The notes under the pieces are model-generated. The model made no database searches. It worked only from the letters and a program-made list of their open reading frames with translations, and was not told the DNA's origin. This document shows, one piece after another, positions 1 to 7,556 of a DNA stretch of 12,978 bases (position 1 is its first letter; every line of letters starts with the position of its first letter). Location: positions 1 to 12,978 of the forward strand of contig MU071125.1 of the NCBI GenBank assembly GCA_002284615.2, written 5' to 3'. The position numbers and the translations under genes are program-made. The stretch comes from Dunaliella salina (lineage: Eukaryota; Chlorophyta; Chlorophyceae; Chlamydomonadales; Dunaliellaceae).

Positions 1-83
1 GTGTGTGTGTGTGTGTGTTTGTGTGTTGGGGTGGATGGGTGCATGCATGCATGTATGCATACATGCATGTGTGCATGCGTGTA
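1..83. repeat. GT and TGCA microsatellite
   Basis: The window opens inside an interrupted (GT)n tract (1-27) followed by a (TGCA)n-type tract (about 41-80). Both are mostly alternating purine-pyrimidine. The repeat is cut by the window start, so its full length is unknown. Confidence 0.95.
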
Positions 84-550
84 CTCACCTGATAAATCCC
101 TGGCACGAAGATTGGCTACCACACAATGTTTTTAATTCTTGTTTGCCTTAAAATGAATGCCTGCTTTCTTACTTCGTAGCTTTTGGGAGATAATGGGGAG
201 GACCAAAACACTTAACATCATCGGGCCCATCATCTTTAATCATTATTCTTATTTTTATATGCTCGTCTGAGCTGATACTGAGCTGAAGTGGGTCTTTTGA
301 TGGGTTATTGGCGCGATGTCGAATGCCCATTCCGGGCAGCTGACTTTAGGTCAGGGGTCCGTGAGAGCATGCGGGAAATTTTTGAGGATTTCTTGTGGCC
401 TGTGCTTGAGGTAGCCCGAGATGGTACTGCCTAGTGGCCCTATTTGGGTTATCTCCTGACGTCAGGCCTAACTGCGGCTCACCAGAGTGTCTTCCATTTG
501 ACGGATGTGGAGAAGAATATCTGCGCTTGTCTGAGATTGTTGAAGAGGAA
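84..550. other. No assignable gene
   Basis: Unique-looking sequence. Short open frames exist on both strands (for example 434-775 plus), but none shows a recognisable domain. The plus frame at 434-775 lies opposite the protease-like minus-strand frame and is best read as its shadow. I see no missing C-terminal part of that protease here in any frame. Confidence 0.5.
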
Positions 551-946
551 CTACTGTCCTGGAACATTGTCAGAGAAGCCCGTAACTGGTTCGTAGGCAA
601 AGAGCCATCCGTGGAAGCTAGGATTGTTTCTGTACTGGATATCAATAAAAATTTTCATGCTTTCTGGAGTGACAGTACAAGGCCCAATTACATTATTTAT
701 AGCATGGACTTGGCAGTGGTTGCTGCCTGCCCTTTGTTGTCCAAAGTACACATTATTATGCTGAGGCATGCCTAGAAGCTGCATATTTTTATTGGTTTCA
801 ATAGCACTGGAATTGAGCAGGGCGTACAAGGCCTGTTTGGTGTTTTCATCACCGAATTTATGATGTACATTGTGTGCACACCTGCTCTGAGAATTGCTGA
901 AGTGCTGACATTTGGAAAATTTTTGCCAGAGGTTCCCCCCCTCCAA
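551..946 (-). pseudogene. Josephin-like cysteine protease fragment (N-terminal half)
   Basis: Open minus-strand frame of 131 residues without a convincing start: it begins at a TTG just after a G7 tract (935-941 on the plus strand). Residues 66-95 read VYFGQQ, a six-residue spacer, then CQVHAINN and TVTPES. The order Y-x2-Q ... C-x2-H-x2-N-N followed by an 'ss-T-P-E' helix start is the pattern at the N-terminus of Josephin (ataxin-3 type) deubiquitinase domains. The Cys would be the nucleophile (C78, codon 713-715) and the preceding Gln the oxyanion residue (spacing one or two residues longer than usual). The later catalytic His and Asn/Asp block is absent: the frame stops at 551 and other frames do not restore it. 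Such proteases occur as host deubiquitinases and as C-terminal domains in some mobile-element proteins; the second would fit the setting, but that is inference. Without a profile search a chance match is possible. Confidence 0.35.
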
Positions 947-1233
947 AGGGAATTAAATTTTTTAGGAGAGGTGAATGGAGCTGAAGGGGGTGCATCACTA
1001 GGAGATTGAGCAAAGAAGCAGCACTTCCTGACCTTCTGGAGGGCTGCGCGGGCAGCCTTCCTTCTAGCAGGCTGGCCTTGAATGTGTGTAGCTGCACGTG
1101 TCAGGAGCAGGAGAATGGAGTTAGTGGTGGCCTTGCGAGTGGGTGCTTTGAGAATGGTAGTGATGATTAAAGCAGTACGCATGAATTTTGCGCATTTGTC
1201 ATCCCTCTTAGTCTTTCCTTCATATTTTTACAT
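947..1233. other. No assignable gene
   Basis: The minus strand stays open in other frames (772-1182) but the translation is low-information, rich in Ala, Arg and Ser, with no recognisable motif. It lies directly upstream of the protease-like frame and could be decayed coding sequence of the same element, but nothing in it supports that. Confidence 0.4.
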
Positions 1234-1520
1234 GGGCGCACATGTTTCTTGACAGGGATGTTGGTGTCTACATAGCAGTGTAGCACAGCCTTGGAGGTCT
1301 GTGGAGATGAGTTGCATGGATGCAAGCTTGTGCAAGAAAGCAGTATCTTTGCCTCGGATAACGGCAGATGTGTCAATGCAAGGGCACACATGTTGCTTGA
1401 TAGAGATGCTAGTGTCCACATAGCAGTGCAGCACAGCCTCTAGGAGGTCTATGAGATGAGCTGCATCGATGCAAGGTTGTGCAGAAATGCAGTCTCTCTT
1501 TGGATAGCTACCGATGTGGA
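1234..1520. repeat. 148-bp tandem duplication, two diverged copies
   Basis: Copy 1 starts with GGGCGCACATGTTTCTTGA (1234) and copy 2 with GGGCACACATGTTGCTTGA (1382). Similarity continues through ACATAGCAGTG, AGCACAGCCT, GAGATGAG and GATGCAAG to about 1520, mostly point differences with a few small indels. On the minus strand both copies encode similar short peptides (VLHCYVDT, and TAFLH.LASMQLIS), but 148 is not a multiple of three, so the two copies sit in different frames and a single repeat protein is not encoded. Confidence 0.85.
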
Positions 1521-1970
1521 CGAGGGGGTGTTGTTCTCCTCTGTCTGGAGTATCTTGGATCCGTGGGTGGGCAGCCTACAGATGGGTTGGGCTTGGGAGG
1601 GAAGAGAGGTTGGGGCCCAAGGGGCCAGTGTTCGAGGAGCAGACAGGTGCATTTGGGTGTCGACGGGCCGCAGCACGCAGCTCAGCTTTGGCCCGCCGGA
1701 TGATTGTGTTTGTTTCGATTGTTTGTTTTGTGAAGGACGGGTGTTAGACCTTCCCTCACGGAGACAGAGGCTGCAGAGTGTGCTTGCATCCGTGGGACCG
1801 CATCGGGAATTATTGTCCGATATGATACGGCACTTCCCACAGAACCACAACTGGCTTCCGCTGTGGGTCCCCACCGGCTCACTGTTAAACCGATGGGGCA
1901 AATTGTCATTTCCCAGGCTTCCACCACTCTTAATCCGCAAGGTCCGTGTACAAGCATGGGATGCATGCAC
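1449..1970 (-). other. Cys-rich open frame, unassigned
   Basis: 173-residue minus-strand frame. Residues 42-71 hold LWFCGKC, then a single Cys ten residues on, then CSLC: C44-x2-C47 ... C57 ... C66-x2-C69. This spacing could make a zinc ribbon or a related treble-clef knuckle. The rest is rich in Ser, Pro, Gln and Thr and looks like linker. Its end overlaps the second copy of the 148-bp duplication. The opposite strand is also open over the same stretch (1456-1980, 174 residues), so openness alone is no evidence of coding. No start, promoter or splice signal decides between them. It could be a decayed piece of a transposon protein. Confidence 0.2.
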
Positions 1971-2065
1971 AGTGTGTTGAGGCAGGAATGATCATGTCAT
2001 GACGCATCGACACACATAGAACTACACCTTGGGACATGAGCACAGTCCTCTGTCTCCTTCGGCAT

Positions 2066-2084
2066 GGTGGAGGAATACTCCACC
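2066..2084. other. Small perfect hairpin
   Basis: GGTGGAG (2066-2072), a 5-base loop GAATA, and CTCCACC (2078-2084) form a perfect 7-bp stem. There is no T-run after it and no adjacent gene, so a role as terminator is unsupported. Confidence 0.5.
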
Positions 2085-2118
2085 AGCCAGGGGGGGTCTC
2101 AACCAGAATGTTCTTTTT

Positions 2119-2699
2119 TCAGGTCATTTGCCATGAGTGCAAATTTGTTGTGTTCGGTGCGTCGTTAATTTTTTTTGAGAGGGTAGCGTTCTGATTTTCT
2201 GTTATGTGTTGACTGCTTCTGTGGCACCAGTTTCCTACGTGGATCTCTTGTTTTAGATCTTCAAGCCAATTTGGGTTATTATGGAAGAGCTCTTGCTTTC
2301 CCTTTTGTTCCAAATGGCAATAAGTTGCATGTGTTTCATATTTTTGCATGGTCTGGGTAACAAGTGAACCAGCGCATGTATCCTTTTTGGACCATCCCAT
2401 TTGGCTGGGGAGGAGCATGAAGGTGGCCGTTGGGGTAGTTGTGCTAGTGATTGAACTTTGAAGGAGTCCTGAATGGCCAATGGTACAATTTGGTAGTGCA
2501 CATGGCCTTTCTGATTCCGGGAGCAGCTGGTATAGAAACAGTCATCACGCGATTCTGCGCCTCGAGTCGAGAAAATGGACCATTCTACATGGTCCGCATC
2601 AACCTGCGTTATGTGTAGTTCAGTCCTGAATACATAATCTTGGTAATAGATTGGTCTTGAGGCGATTCTACGTCTCAAACTGGATTCAAGATAGTCCAT
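2119..2699 (-). other. Decayed open region, possible retroelement remnant
   Basis: Two overlapping minus-strand frames, 2253-2699 (148 residues) and 2119-2418 (99 residues), differ in frame and could be pieces of one coding region broken by an indel near 2400. The first begins with a basic stretch and RPIYYQDYVF (residues 15-24), which resembles in style the linker found before the reverse transcriptase of Ty1/copia polyproteins (R-x-P-x-x-Y-x-D-Y/F). No reverse transcriptase, integrase or RNase H motif follows in any frame. The second is polar, with several Asn, Gln, His and Lys runs, and I recognise nothing in it. The assignment is weak; chance open reading remains likely. Confidence 0.15.
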
Positions 2700-2962
2700 T
2701 TTGGACGGGTAGACGGCTACTTCTCTGTCGCCTCAGCGGAGTGCACTTATGACGGTAGCCAAGAACTGCTTCATCTGACTACAAAAGCGTCCACTGTTCC
2801 CTTGTTCTATATGGAAATGTAATGCATGTCAAAAGAGACGTTTTCTGCGTCCGATCGGTGGAAACCAATCGTTCCAACAGGGGTTGTAGTGCTTGCAATT
2901 GAAGACAGGGCTGCCTGTCTCACCCAGCATAATTTGCTCCTCAGGTCTTCTTCATTACACTC
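2700..2962. other. No assignable feature
   Basis: Apparently single-copy sequence between the possible retroelement remnant and the first SINE-like repeat. A plus-strand frame (2826-3110) runs through into the SINE-like repeat and has no recognisable domain. Confidence 0.4.
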
Positions 2963-3105
2963 ACTCCTGGAAGGCCTACCTGATTACGATGGGAATGGAG
3001 TAGAACCCGGAGGTCGGGGGTTCAATCTCGCTCAGATGCCCACTGGCATAAATAGCGATGTATTCTTATCCAAGATGGGAATGCATTTGTTCTGCAGGCC
3101 ACAAC
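2963..3105 (+). mobile_element. tRNA-derived SINE-like repeat, copy 1
   Basis: Shares an ordered block with 6763-6905. The A-box-like AGGCCTACCTGA (2972-2983) is followed by the B-box-like GGTTCAATCTC (3019-3029; consensus GGTTCGANTCC). Then come AGATGCCCACT and AGCGATGTA (to 3062) and a looser tail ending near TTCTGCAGGCC. Spacing from A to B start is about 47-48 in both copies, close to a tRNA. The T-arm-like stem around the B box keeps the same G-G mismatch in both copies, which points to one source element and not two independent tRNAs. Anticodon and acceptor stems are not recognisable, so this is not a functional tRNA gene. Neither a tail run nor target duplications could be fixed. Confidence 0.55.
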
Positions 3106-3585
3106 CATAAGAAAAGCAGCAAAAAAAGGCCTCGACAAAAAGCTGGAGCATTAGGACTGGGACCATGCATGGCGTTCTGAGTCCCGAGTCCCCAACTATA
3201 GCTTCTCAGTGGTAAAGCTACCTGCCAGGAAACGCGCTGTATTGAGGAAAAGAAGCTTCCTTCCCCAGGCTTCCTGCACTACCCGCCATCTCCTTCTCAG
3301 CCACCCCCACATCTTGACAGTGGTGCTCCCCCAAAAGTGAGCGCGGCATCACAGAACAATCACACATGAATGATTGGTGTCCATTGAAAGAGGCGAGCAA
3401 ACCCCTGGCAGCTTTCCAGCAAGCAGGGCAGCACCAATCCTCTCAGACCCCTGCTGCTCTCAAGCAGCTCTGGTGCATACCTAATCAATACAAGGTCAAA
3501 ATTGTGCAAAAGGACTGTAGGAAAAGAAGAGCAAGGAACTGTGAGGGCTGTTACGCTTGCCCTTTGACTTGACAGACCTGAAGAG
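3106..3585. other. No assignable feature
   Basis: No recognisable gene. A minus-strand frame (3360-3785) stays open for 141 residues, but it extends into the 56-58-bp array and its translation shows no known motif, so I do not call it. Confidence 0.4.
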
Positions 3586-3990
3586 CCTGCAAATCCAAGC
3601 CTCCACGCTGCCTGCAGCATTGCCCTCAAGTCCAGGGGAAGACATCCGCATCCTAAGCACATCCAGAAAGCCTTCAAGTGTGCCTCCACCAATTCCACTG
3701 TATTGACGCTTTTGCAGATCCAGCCAAGCCTACAAATGCGCCACCGCCAAGTCCACTGTTTTGCCGTGTTAGCAGATCCAGCCAAGCCTACAAATGCACC
3801 TCCGCCAAGTCCACTGTTTTGCCTCTGTCGCGCAGCAGCTCCATGGGTCTAGCAACCCACTCAAGCCTCCATCGGCTCCTTGCCCTCTGCGCGCAGTTGC
3901 TCCCTGCGTTTGTTGTCCCACTCAATCTGCAAGTCCAAGCTGCGACGTGCCTGCAAAGGCAACAGAGGTTACAAGGTTACAAGGTTATAT
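3586..3990. repeat. 56-58-bp tandem array and related dispersed units
   Basis: Three units lie at 3681-3736 (56 bp), 3737-3794 (58 bp) and from 3795 to about 3840 (incomplete). Each carries CCAA.TCCACTGT.TTG, and the first two end with CAGATCCAGCCAAGCCTAC. A related motif CTGCAARTCCAAGC flanks the array at about 3587 and 3927. At 3967-3990 the 8-mer GGTTACAA is repeated two and a half times before a TATATATA run. The units are diverged at points but easily aligned. No coding role is evident. Confidence 0.85.
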
Positions 3991-4129
3991 ATACACATAA
4001 GGCCTCCAGTCAAAACGACTGACTGCTAGCCAAGGCATCGGAGAGAGATGTCATGGAGTTTGCAGGCACTGCAGGCAATCCGCTGCAGAATGGTGGAGTG
4101 TGCAAACAGGTTTTGGCGTGCGTGTTTTT

Positions 4130-4860
4130 GGTGGAGAGATGTTGTGAAGGGCGTGCATATGCACGTTGCGCGCGAGAGCAGCACGCTTGTAAGGGCAGGA
4201 GAGCGGTTGCGGAGGGCAAGCGTGCAAGTGGTCAGTGCCGTGTCACAAGTTCGCACATGCACATCAACAGTTTTCAGTCGGAGTCTTGGACTCCATGAGG
4301 GGTGTGCACATGTGAGATGTGCGTGGGAGCGGCGCGCTTGTCATGGCATGAGAGAGTTTGTGGAGTGCAATCGTGCAAAGAGTCACTGAGGTGTTGTTGC
4401 AAGTGTGCGTATGCGCGCTATAATCAGTTGTTCGACCGGAGTCACAAATTATATGAGGGGTGGGTACATGTATGTTGTGCATGAGAGTGGCGCGCTTGCA
4501 ATGGTGGGAGAAAGGTTGTCCAGGGCAAATTTGCATATGGCCAGTGAAGTGTTGCAAGTGTGCATATGCACATCATCACCAAGAAAAGAAAATTACGCAG
4601 GCAGTGAAAGCACTCCCCACATCAATCAAAGAAAAGGGGATACCTAGGGCCAAGGCACCATCATCAGTCTTCTAGCCAAAGTCTGGATTTTATGAGGGGT
4701 GTGCATATGCAAGTTGTGTGTGAGAGTGGTGCGCTTGCTATGGGGGAGAGGGGTTGTGGAGTGCACATGTGCAAATGGCCAGTGTGGTGTTCCAAGTGTG
4801 TTTGAATGCACATTATCATCAGTTGCTCAGCCAGAGTCTTGGAGTGTAGGCTGAACCACC
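4130..4860. repeat. 151-158-bp tandem array, about four copies
   Basis: Anchors of the form ATGAGGGGTGTGCA.ATG recur at about 4144, 4295, 4453 and 4692, and a further partial unit starts near 4822. Each unit continues with GAGAGYGGCGCGCTTG, then TTGYGGAGKGCAA, GTGCAA.TGGCCAGTG, GTTGCAAGTGTGC.TATGCAC and a CAGTCGGAGTC-like junction. Spacings are 151, 158 and 239 bp; the last is enlarged by the insertion at 4579-4658. Units contain GTGCATATGCAC-type palindromes. Short open frames on both strands echo the repeat and carry no known domain. Confidence 0.88.
4579..4658. mobile_element. 80-bp insertion with 8-bp target duplication
   Basis: The octamer CATCATCA occurs at 4571-4578 and again at 4659-4666, bracketing 80 bp absent from the other units of the surrounding array. 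Those units read straight through here (for example GCACATTATCATCAGTTG at 4808-4825), so they serve as empty sites. Removing the 80 bp plus one octamer brings the unit spacing from 239 back to 151. Eight-base duplications are typical of hAT-superfamily insertions, but I see no clear terminal inverted repeats, and the octamer is a short CAT run that could have arisen by slippage. The inserted sequence is A-rich in its first half and has no coding content. Confidence 0.6.
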
Positions 4861-5089
4861 CGCAACCCTTGTGCATACACACATGTTGCCTGTAATGCGC
4901 AAATGCGTATGCATGGAGAATATTACCAAATCAAGAGAGGAAAGAGATGGACATCAGCGTAGCGCTACTTGAGGACAGGGATCGAGTCAGCCAATGCACG
5001 CGGCCCTTGGCCTGCGTTAACTTCGCTTGTATTTTTTCTTTTGGCCACATGATACTGACTCGCCTCAGAAGCTGGCCATTGTGCGCTGC
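4861..5089. other. Edge of array; nothing assignable
   Basis: Sequence after the 151-158-bp array. A plus-strand frame starts at 4947 and runs to 5291; see the following repeat. Confidence 0.4.
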
Positions 5090-5250
5090 ATTGGCTGGCT
5101 CTGCATGCAAGGCAGCACTGCTGCTTTTAATTTGCCTGGCGCACATGTGGCAGCTTGAAGTTTGCCTGGTTTATCTGCTGACTAATCAGCTGGCTTTTTT
5201 TGAGTGCAAAGCGGCATTGCTGCTTGGTGTTGCCCTCCAAAAGAAGCTGT
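5090..5250. repeat. 99-bp diverged duplication in a hydrophobic open frame
   Basis: TGCAAGGCAGCACTGCTGC (from 5106) recurs as TGCAAAGCGGCATTGCTGC (from 5205), each preceded by TGGCT and followed by a TTGCC block. TTTGCCTGG is also doubled (about 5131 and 5161). The plus frame 4947-5291 (114 residues) therefore carries CKAALLL twice, 33 residues apart, in leucine-rich stretches that could be membrane segments. No family is recognised and no promoter or start context supports expression. Confidence 0.6.
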
Positions 5251-5654
5251 TTTGTCCCTGGAATGGCTCACCAGGCTTGGGGTCGCCATGAGTTTGCATT
5301 CCTGGTGGACATCACCTAAACCAGGATCGATGTGTGCTGGTCCTCAGGTCCTAGCATCTCCCTCATGCAAGATCTAAGGCTGCAATTCCTCTCAGAAAAG
5401 GAAGAGAAATGTTCCAACAAGTCTTCAGCAGGTGCAGCTCGACGCCCCTCCTCCCGGGGGGCAAAGAGGTATGGTTTCTGGAGAGACATCTCTACTTTGG
5501 GACCAATGCTGACAGGGAGTGCAACAGATCCTCTAGCACTCACCATCCTGCATTTTACAGCAACCCACAAAAACATAAGCTGACTTCTTTCACTTTCGAT
5601 GGGCAGCATAACCATGATTAATATTTTCTCTTGGAGCACCTGCAGATCGCGTAC
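5251..5654. other. No assignable feature
   Basis: Single-copy-looking sequence. Open frames occur on both strands (5316-5639 minus, 5332-5583 plus), mutually antisense and without recognisable motifs. Confidence 0.4.
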
Positions 5655-6020
5655 AGCACATTTCTCACATCCTTACCTCCTGACATCATGCAGCACATCA
5701 TGTACTCCCTCTCACCCTCAGCAGGGAGCACACACAAACAATCGGAGGCGCATCTTCACTCTCAGCATCTGATTGAGCACAGCACACTCCACACATCCTT
5801 CTCCTGACCCTACAGAGCACATCGAGTACTTCCCCTCATTCATAGCAGGGAGGACCCACAAGCAACTTGCAACACATCTTCACTCTCAGCATTTGTCGAC
5901 TGCTCACTTTGCCATTCCAGCTTCCTTTTTCCTTCCATACGCCATACCACACCATGCGCTTGCCCTCACCTTTGGCAGGGAGGAGCCGCTAACAACACGT
6001 AGCACATCCGTCAGGGTGAT
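5655..6020. repeat. 124-130-bp tandem array, three copies
   Basis: The anchor GCAGGGAG recurs at 5721, 5845 and 5975, preceded by a CCCTCWC-type block. It is followed by MACACAARCAA and, in the first two copies, CATCTTCACTCTCAGCAT (from 5751 and 5875). CACATCCTT(A)CCTCCTGAC-like sequence opens copies 1 and 2. Copy 3 is the most diverged but keeps the order. No gene is evident in or around it. Confidence 0.8.
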
Positions 6021-6199
6021 GATACTGCAACCATCACAAGACAGGCAGCGCCAGAAAACTGAGCCTTGGTGTAGGCAGTGCTCGGGTAACGAGGGAGCAC
6101 CGCGTTTTTGATATGCAAATGTTGTATGTTTTCCTCGTGGCATGATGCATTGCACATTGATGATGAGATCTGGTAAAAGGACCATGCCTCTTACCCAGG

Positions 6200-6480
6200 G
6201 AACTCCTGACAAAAACGTCCATCATAGTCTTCAGGAAGACAAATGGTAAGTGAAGAAAAGCAATCACCAGGATGCCAAGCATGGTCTTGAAGAAGATGAA
6301 CAACAAAAGGAGAGAACTGACGACAGGGATGTCTAGCACGGTCTTGAAGAAGATGAACAACAAAAGGAGAGAACTGACGACAGGGATGTCTAGCACGGTC
6401 TTGAAGAAGACAATTGACAAATGAAGGAATTCAATGACATGGATGTCCAGCTTGGTCTCAAAGAGAAAGTGGGGGCACTT
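6200..6480. repeat. 57-bp tandem array, two identical central units
   Basis: Units begin with GTCTT or GTCTC at 6227, 6284, 6341, 6398 and 6455 (the last partial), and a degenerate half unit precedes 6227. Units 6284-6340 and 6341-6397 are identical at every base, while the outer units differ at many positions, so the centre duplicated recently within an old array. 57 bp is 19 codons: the minus strand is open across the array (6034-6486) and reads as a hydrophobic repeat. The two identical units give FKTVLDIPVVSSLLLLFIF, and neighbours keep F.T.LDI.V or a close form. This may be coincidental openness; no start, signal or family is recognised. Confidence 0.93.
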
Positions 6481-6486
6481 GAGCAT

Positions 6487-6654
6487 TGTTCAGCATGCAA
6501 GCTCTGCACCCCCAGTTCCCATTCCGAACAGCTTCTGAGCAGGTTTATGGGCCTATTCTTCAGAGCATGTTGTTCAGCTTGCGAGCTCTTGACCCCCAGT
6601 TTCAGTTCCAATGAGCTTTTCAACTGGTTTCTGGGCCTCCTCATCAGATGGATG
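6487..6654. repeat. 84-bp tandem duplication, two diverged copies
   Basis: TGTTCAGCWTGCRAGCTCT at 6487 and 6571 starts two copies that also share ACCCCCAGTT, TTCC, AGCTT, GGTTT.TGGGCCT and TCAGA, roughly three quarters identical by hand alignment. 84 bp is 28 codons, and both strands are open through it. On the minus strand (6390-6674) the peptide pattern ELGVQSLHAEQ / KLGVKSSQAEQ repeats; on the plus strand (6421-6825) it is CSACKL / CSACEL. I cannot tell which strand, if either, ever coded. Confidence 0.85.
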
Positions 6655-6762
6655 GGCTCGAGAGACATGCTCAAAAGCTCCTCAAAACCGGAACAGGGGG
6701 GTCCTCAAAGCTACTGCAAGCTGCTCACCAGAGAGCTCCTGAGCATGTCTCTGGTCCTGTAC

Positions 6763-6905
6763 CAGAGCAACGGCGTAACTGCGTTGCCAGGACCGGCCCG
6801 GCCTTCCTGGAGGTTGGGGGTTTGATTCCGCTAAGATGCCCACTTGTGACATACACAGCGATGTACCCGTTACCCATACCATCTGTACCTGTATTGCTGC
6901 AAGCT
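6763..6905 (+). mobile_element. tRNA-derived SINE-like repeat, copy 2
   Basis: Same order as the copy at 2963-3105. The A-box-like CGGCGTAACTGC (6771-6782) precedes the B box GGTTTGATTCC (6819-6829), one mismatch from the consensus GGTTCGANTCC. AGATGCCCACT, AGCGATGTA (to 6865) and a tail reaching TGTATTGCTGCAAGC follow. The B-box stem has the same central G-G mismatch as copy 1. Its end runs directly into the 32-bp minisatellite, whose unit begins with the tail sequence itself. The distal boundary is therefore not sharp. Confidence 0.58.
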
Positions 6906-7120
6906 CACGAGAGAGCTATAATGTATTGCTGCAAGCTCGCGAGAGAGCTTTATTGTATTGCTGCTAGCTCACCAGAGAGCTTTATTGTATTGCTGCAGAT
7001 CACAAGAGAGCTTCGTTATATTGCTGCAAGCTCACAAGAGAGCTTTGTTATATTGCTGCAAGCTCACAAGAAAGCTATACTGTACCGCTGCAAGCTCATC
7101 CAAGAGCATTTGAGCATACC
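6889..7120. repeat. 32-bp minisatellite, seven units
   Basis: Seven units with GCTGC anchors at 6896, 6928, 6960, 6992, 7023, 7055 and 7087 (steps of 32, once 31). The typical unit is TATTGCTGCAAGCTC, ACAAGA, GAGCTTTGT. AGCTC and GAGCT within each unit form a 5-bp stem around a 6-base loop, so the array is a row of small hairpins. Because 32 is not a multiple of three the peptide repeats only every three units; a 162-residue open frame spans it (6648-7136), which reads as a by-product. Confidence 0.95.
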
Positions 7121-7148
7121 TCTGTTTTTGTTTTAAATGCAAGCCCAC

Positions 7149-7370
7149 CATGCAAGCTCACCTCTGGGCACTCCCTCTCTCCCTTTCCCCCACCATTTCA
7201 GATTTGAAAGGAATGTACTTGACATGCGCACATCCCCCCCCCCCCCCCCCCCAAACCTTAAATTGCGCAAGCTCATTTCTGGGTACCTTCCCCAACATTT
7301 GCAATTCTGAGGAGGCATGTGTCTGGGTCCCCCATCCGATGCAAGCTCACCTCTGGGCACTTCCATCAGC
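7149..7370. repeat. Diverged tandem units starting GCAAGCTCA
   Basis: GCAAGCTCACCTCTGGGCACT occurs from 7152 and again from 7341; a diverged form, GCAAGCTCATTTCTGGGTACC, lies from 7267. The first two are each followed by CATTTSCA/CAGATT..GA-like sequence and a C-rich block. Spacing is 115 and 74 bp, the longer one inflated by a C19 run. The 8-mer GCAAGCTC is shared with the neighbouring 32-bp and 84-bp arrays. Confidence 0.7.
7234..7252. repeat. C19 homopolymer
   Basis: Nineteen consecutive C residues inside the diverged GCAAGCTCA units. Its length probably varies between alleles and between sequencing reads. Confidence 0.97.
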
Positions 7371-7556
7371 GGCCGGCACATAGACGCGGTGGATCTTCTC
7401 GGACGCCATCTGCGCAAAGAGCACATCACCATTAAGATTATTCATGAGTGGGCCTGGGCAGTTCTGCGGCATTTTGCCAGAATCCAAAAATATGTATGAA
7501 TACCGCAGGTACACCATCTTCCGTACCCCTATTTTCCACACTTATCACCTAATGAA

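Noticed and set aside
2253..2699. Confident call of a Ty1/copia polyprotein
   Set aside because: Only one short linker-like motif resembles the family; no reverse transcriptase, integrase or RNase H motif is present.
3019..3029. B box as evidence of a tRNA gene
   Set aside because: No acceptor stem or anticodon arm can be folded around it, and the second copy at 6819 shares non-tRNA downstream sequence, so a SINE-like repeat fits better.
3360..3785. 141-residue minus-strand frame as a gene
   Set aside because: It extends into the 56-58-bp repeat, lacks any recognisable motif, and has no supporting start or splice signals.
6889..7120. 32-bp repeats as a CRISPR array
   Set aside because: Units are contiguous with no unique spacers, they diverge from each other, and the window is eukaryotic.
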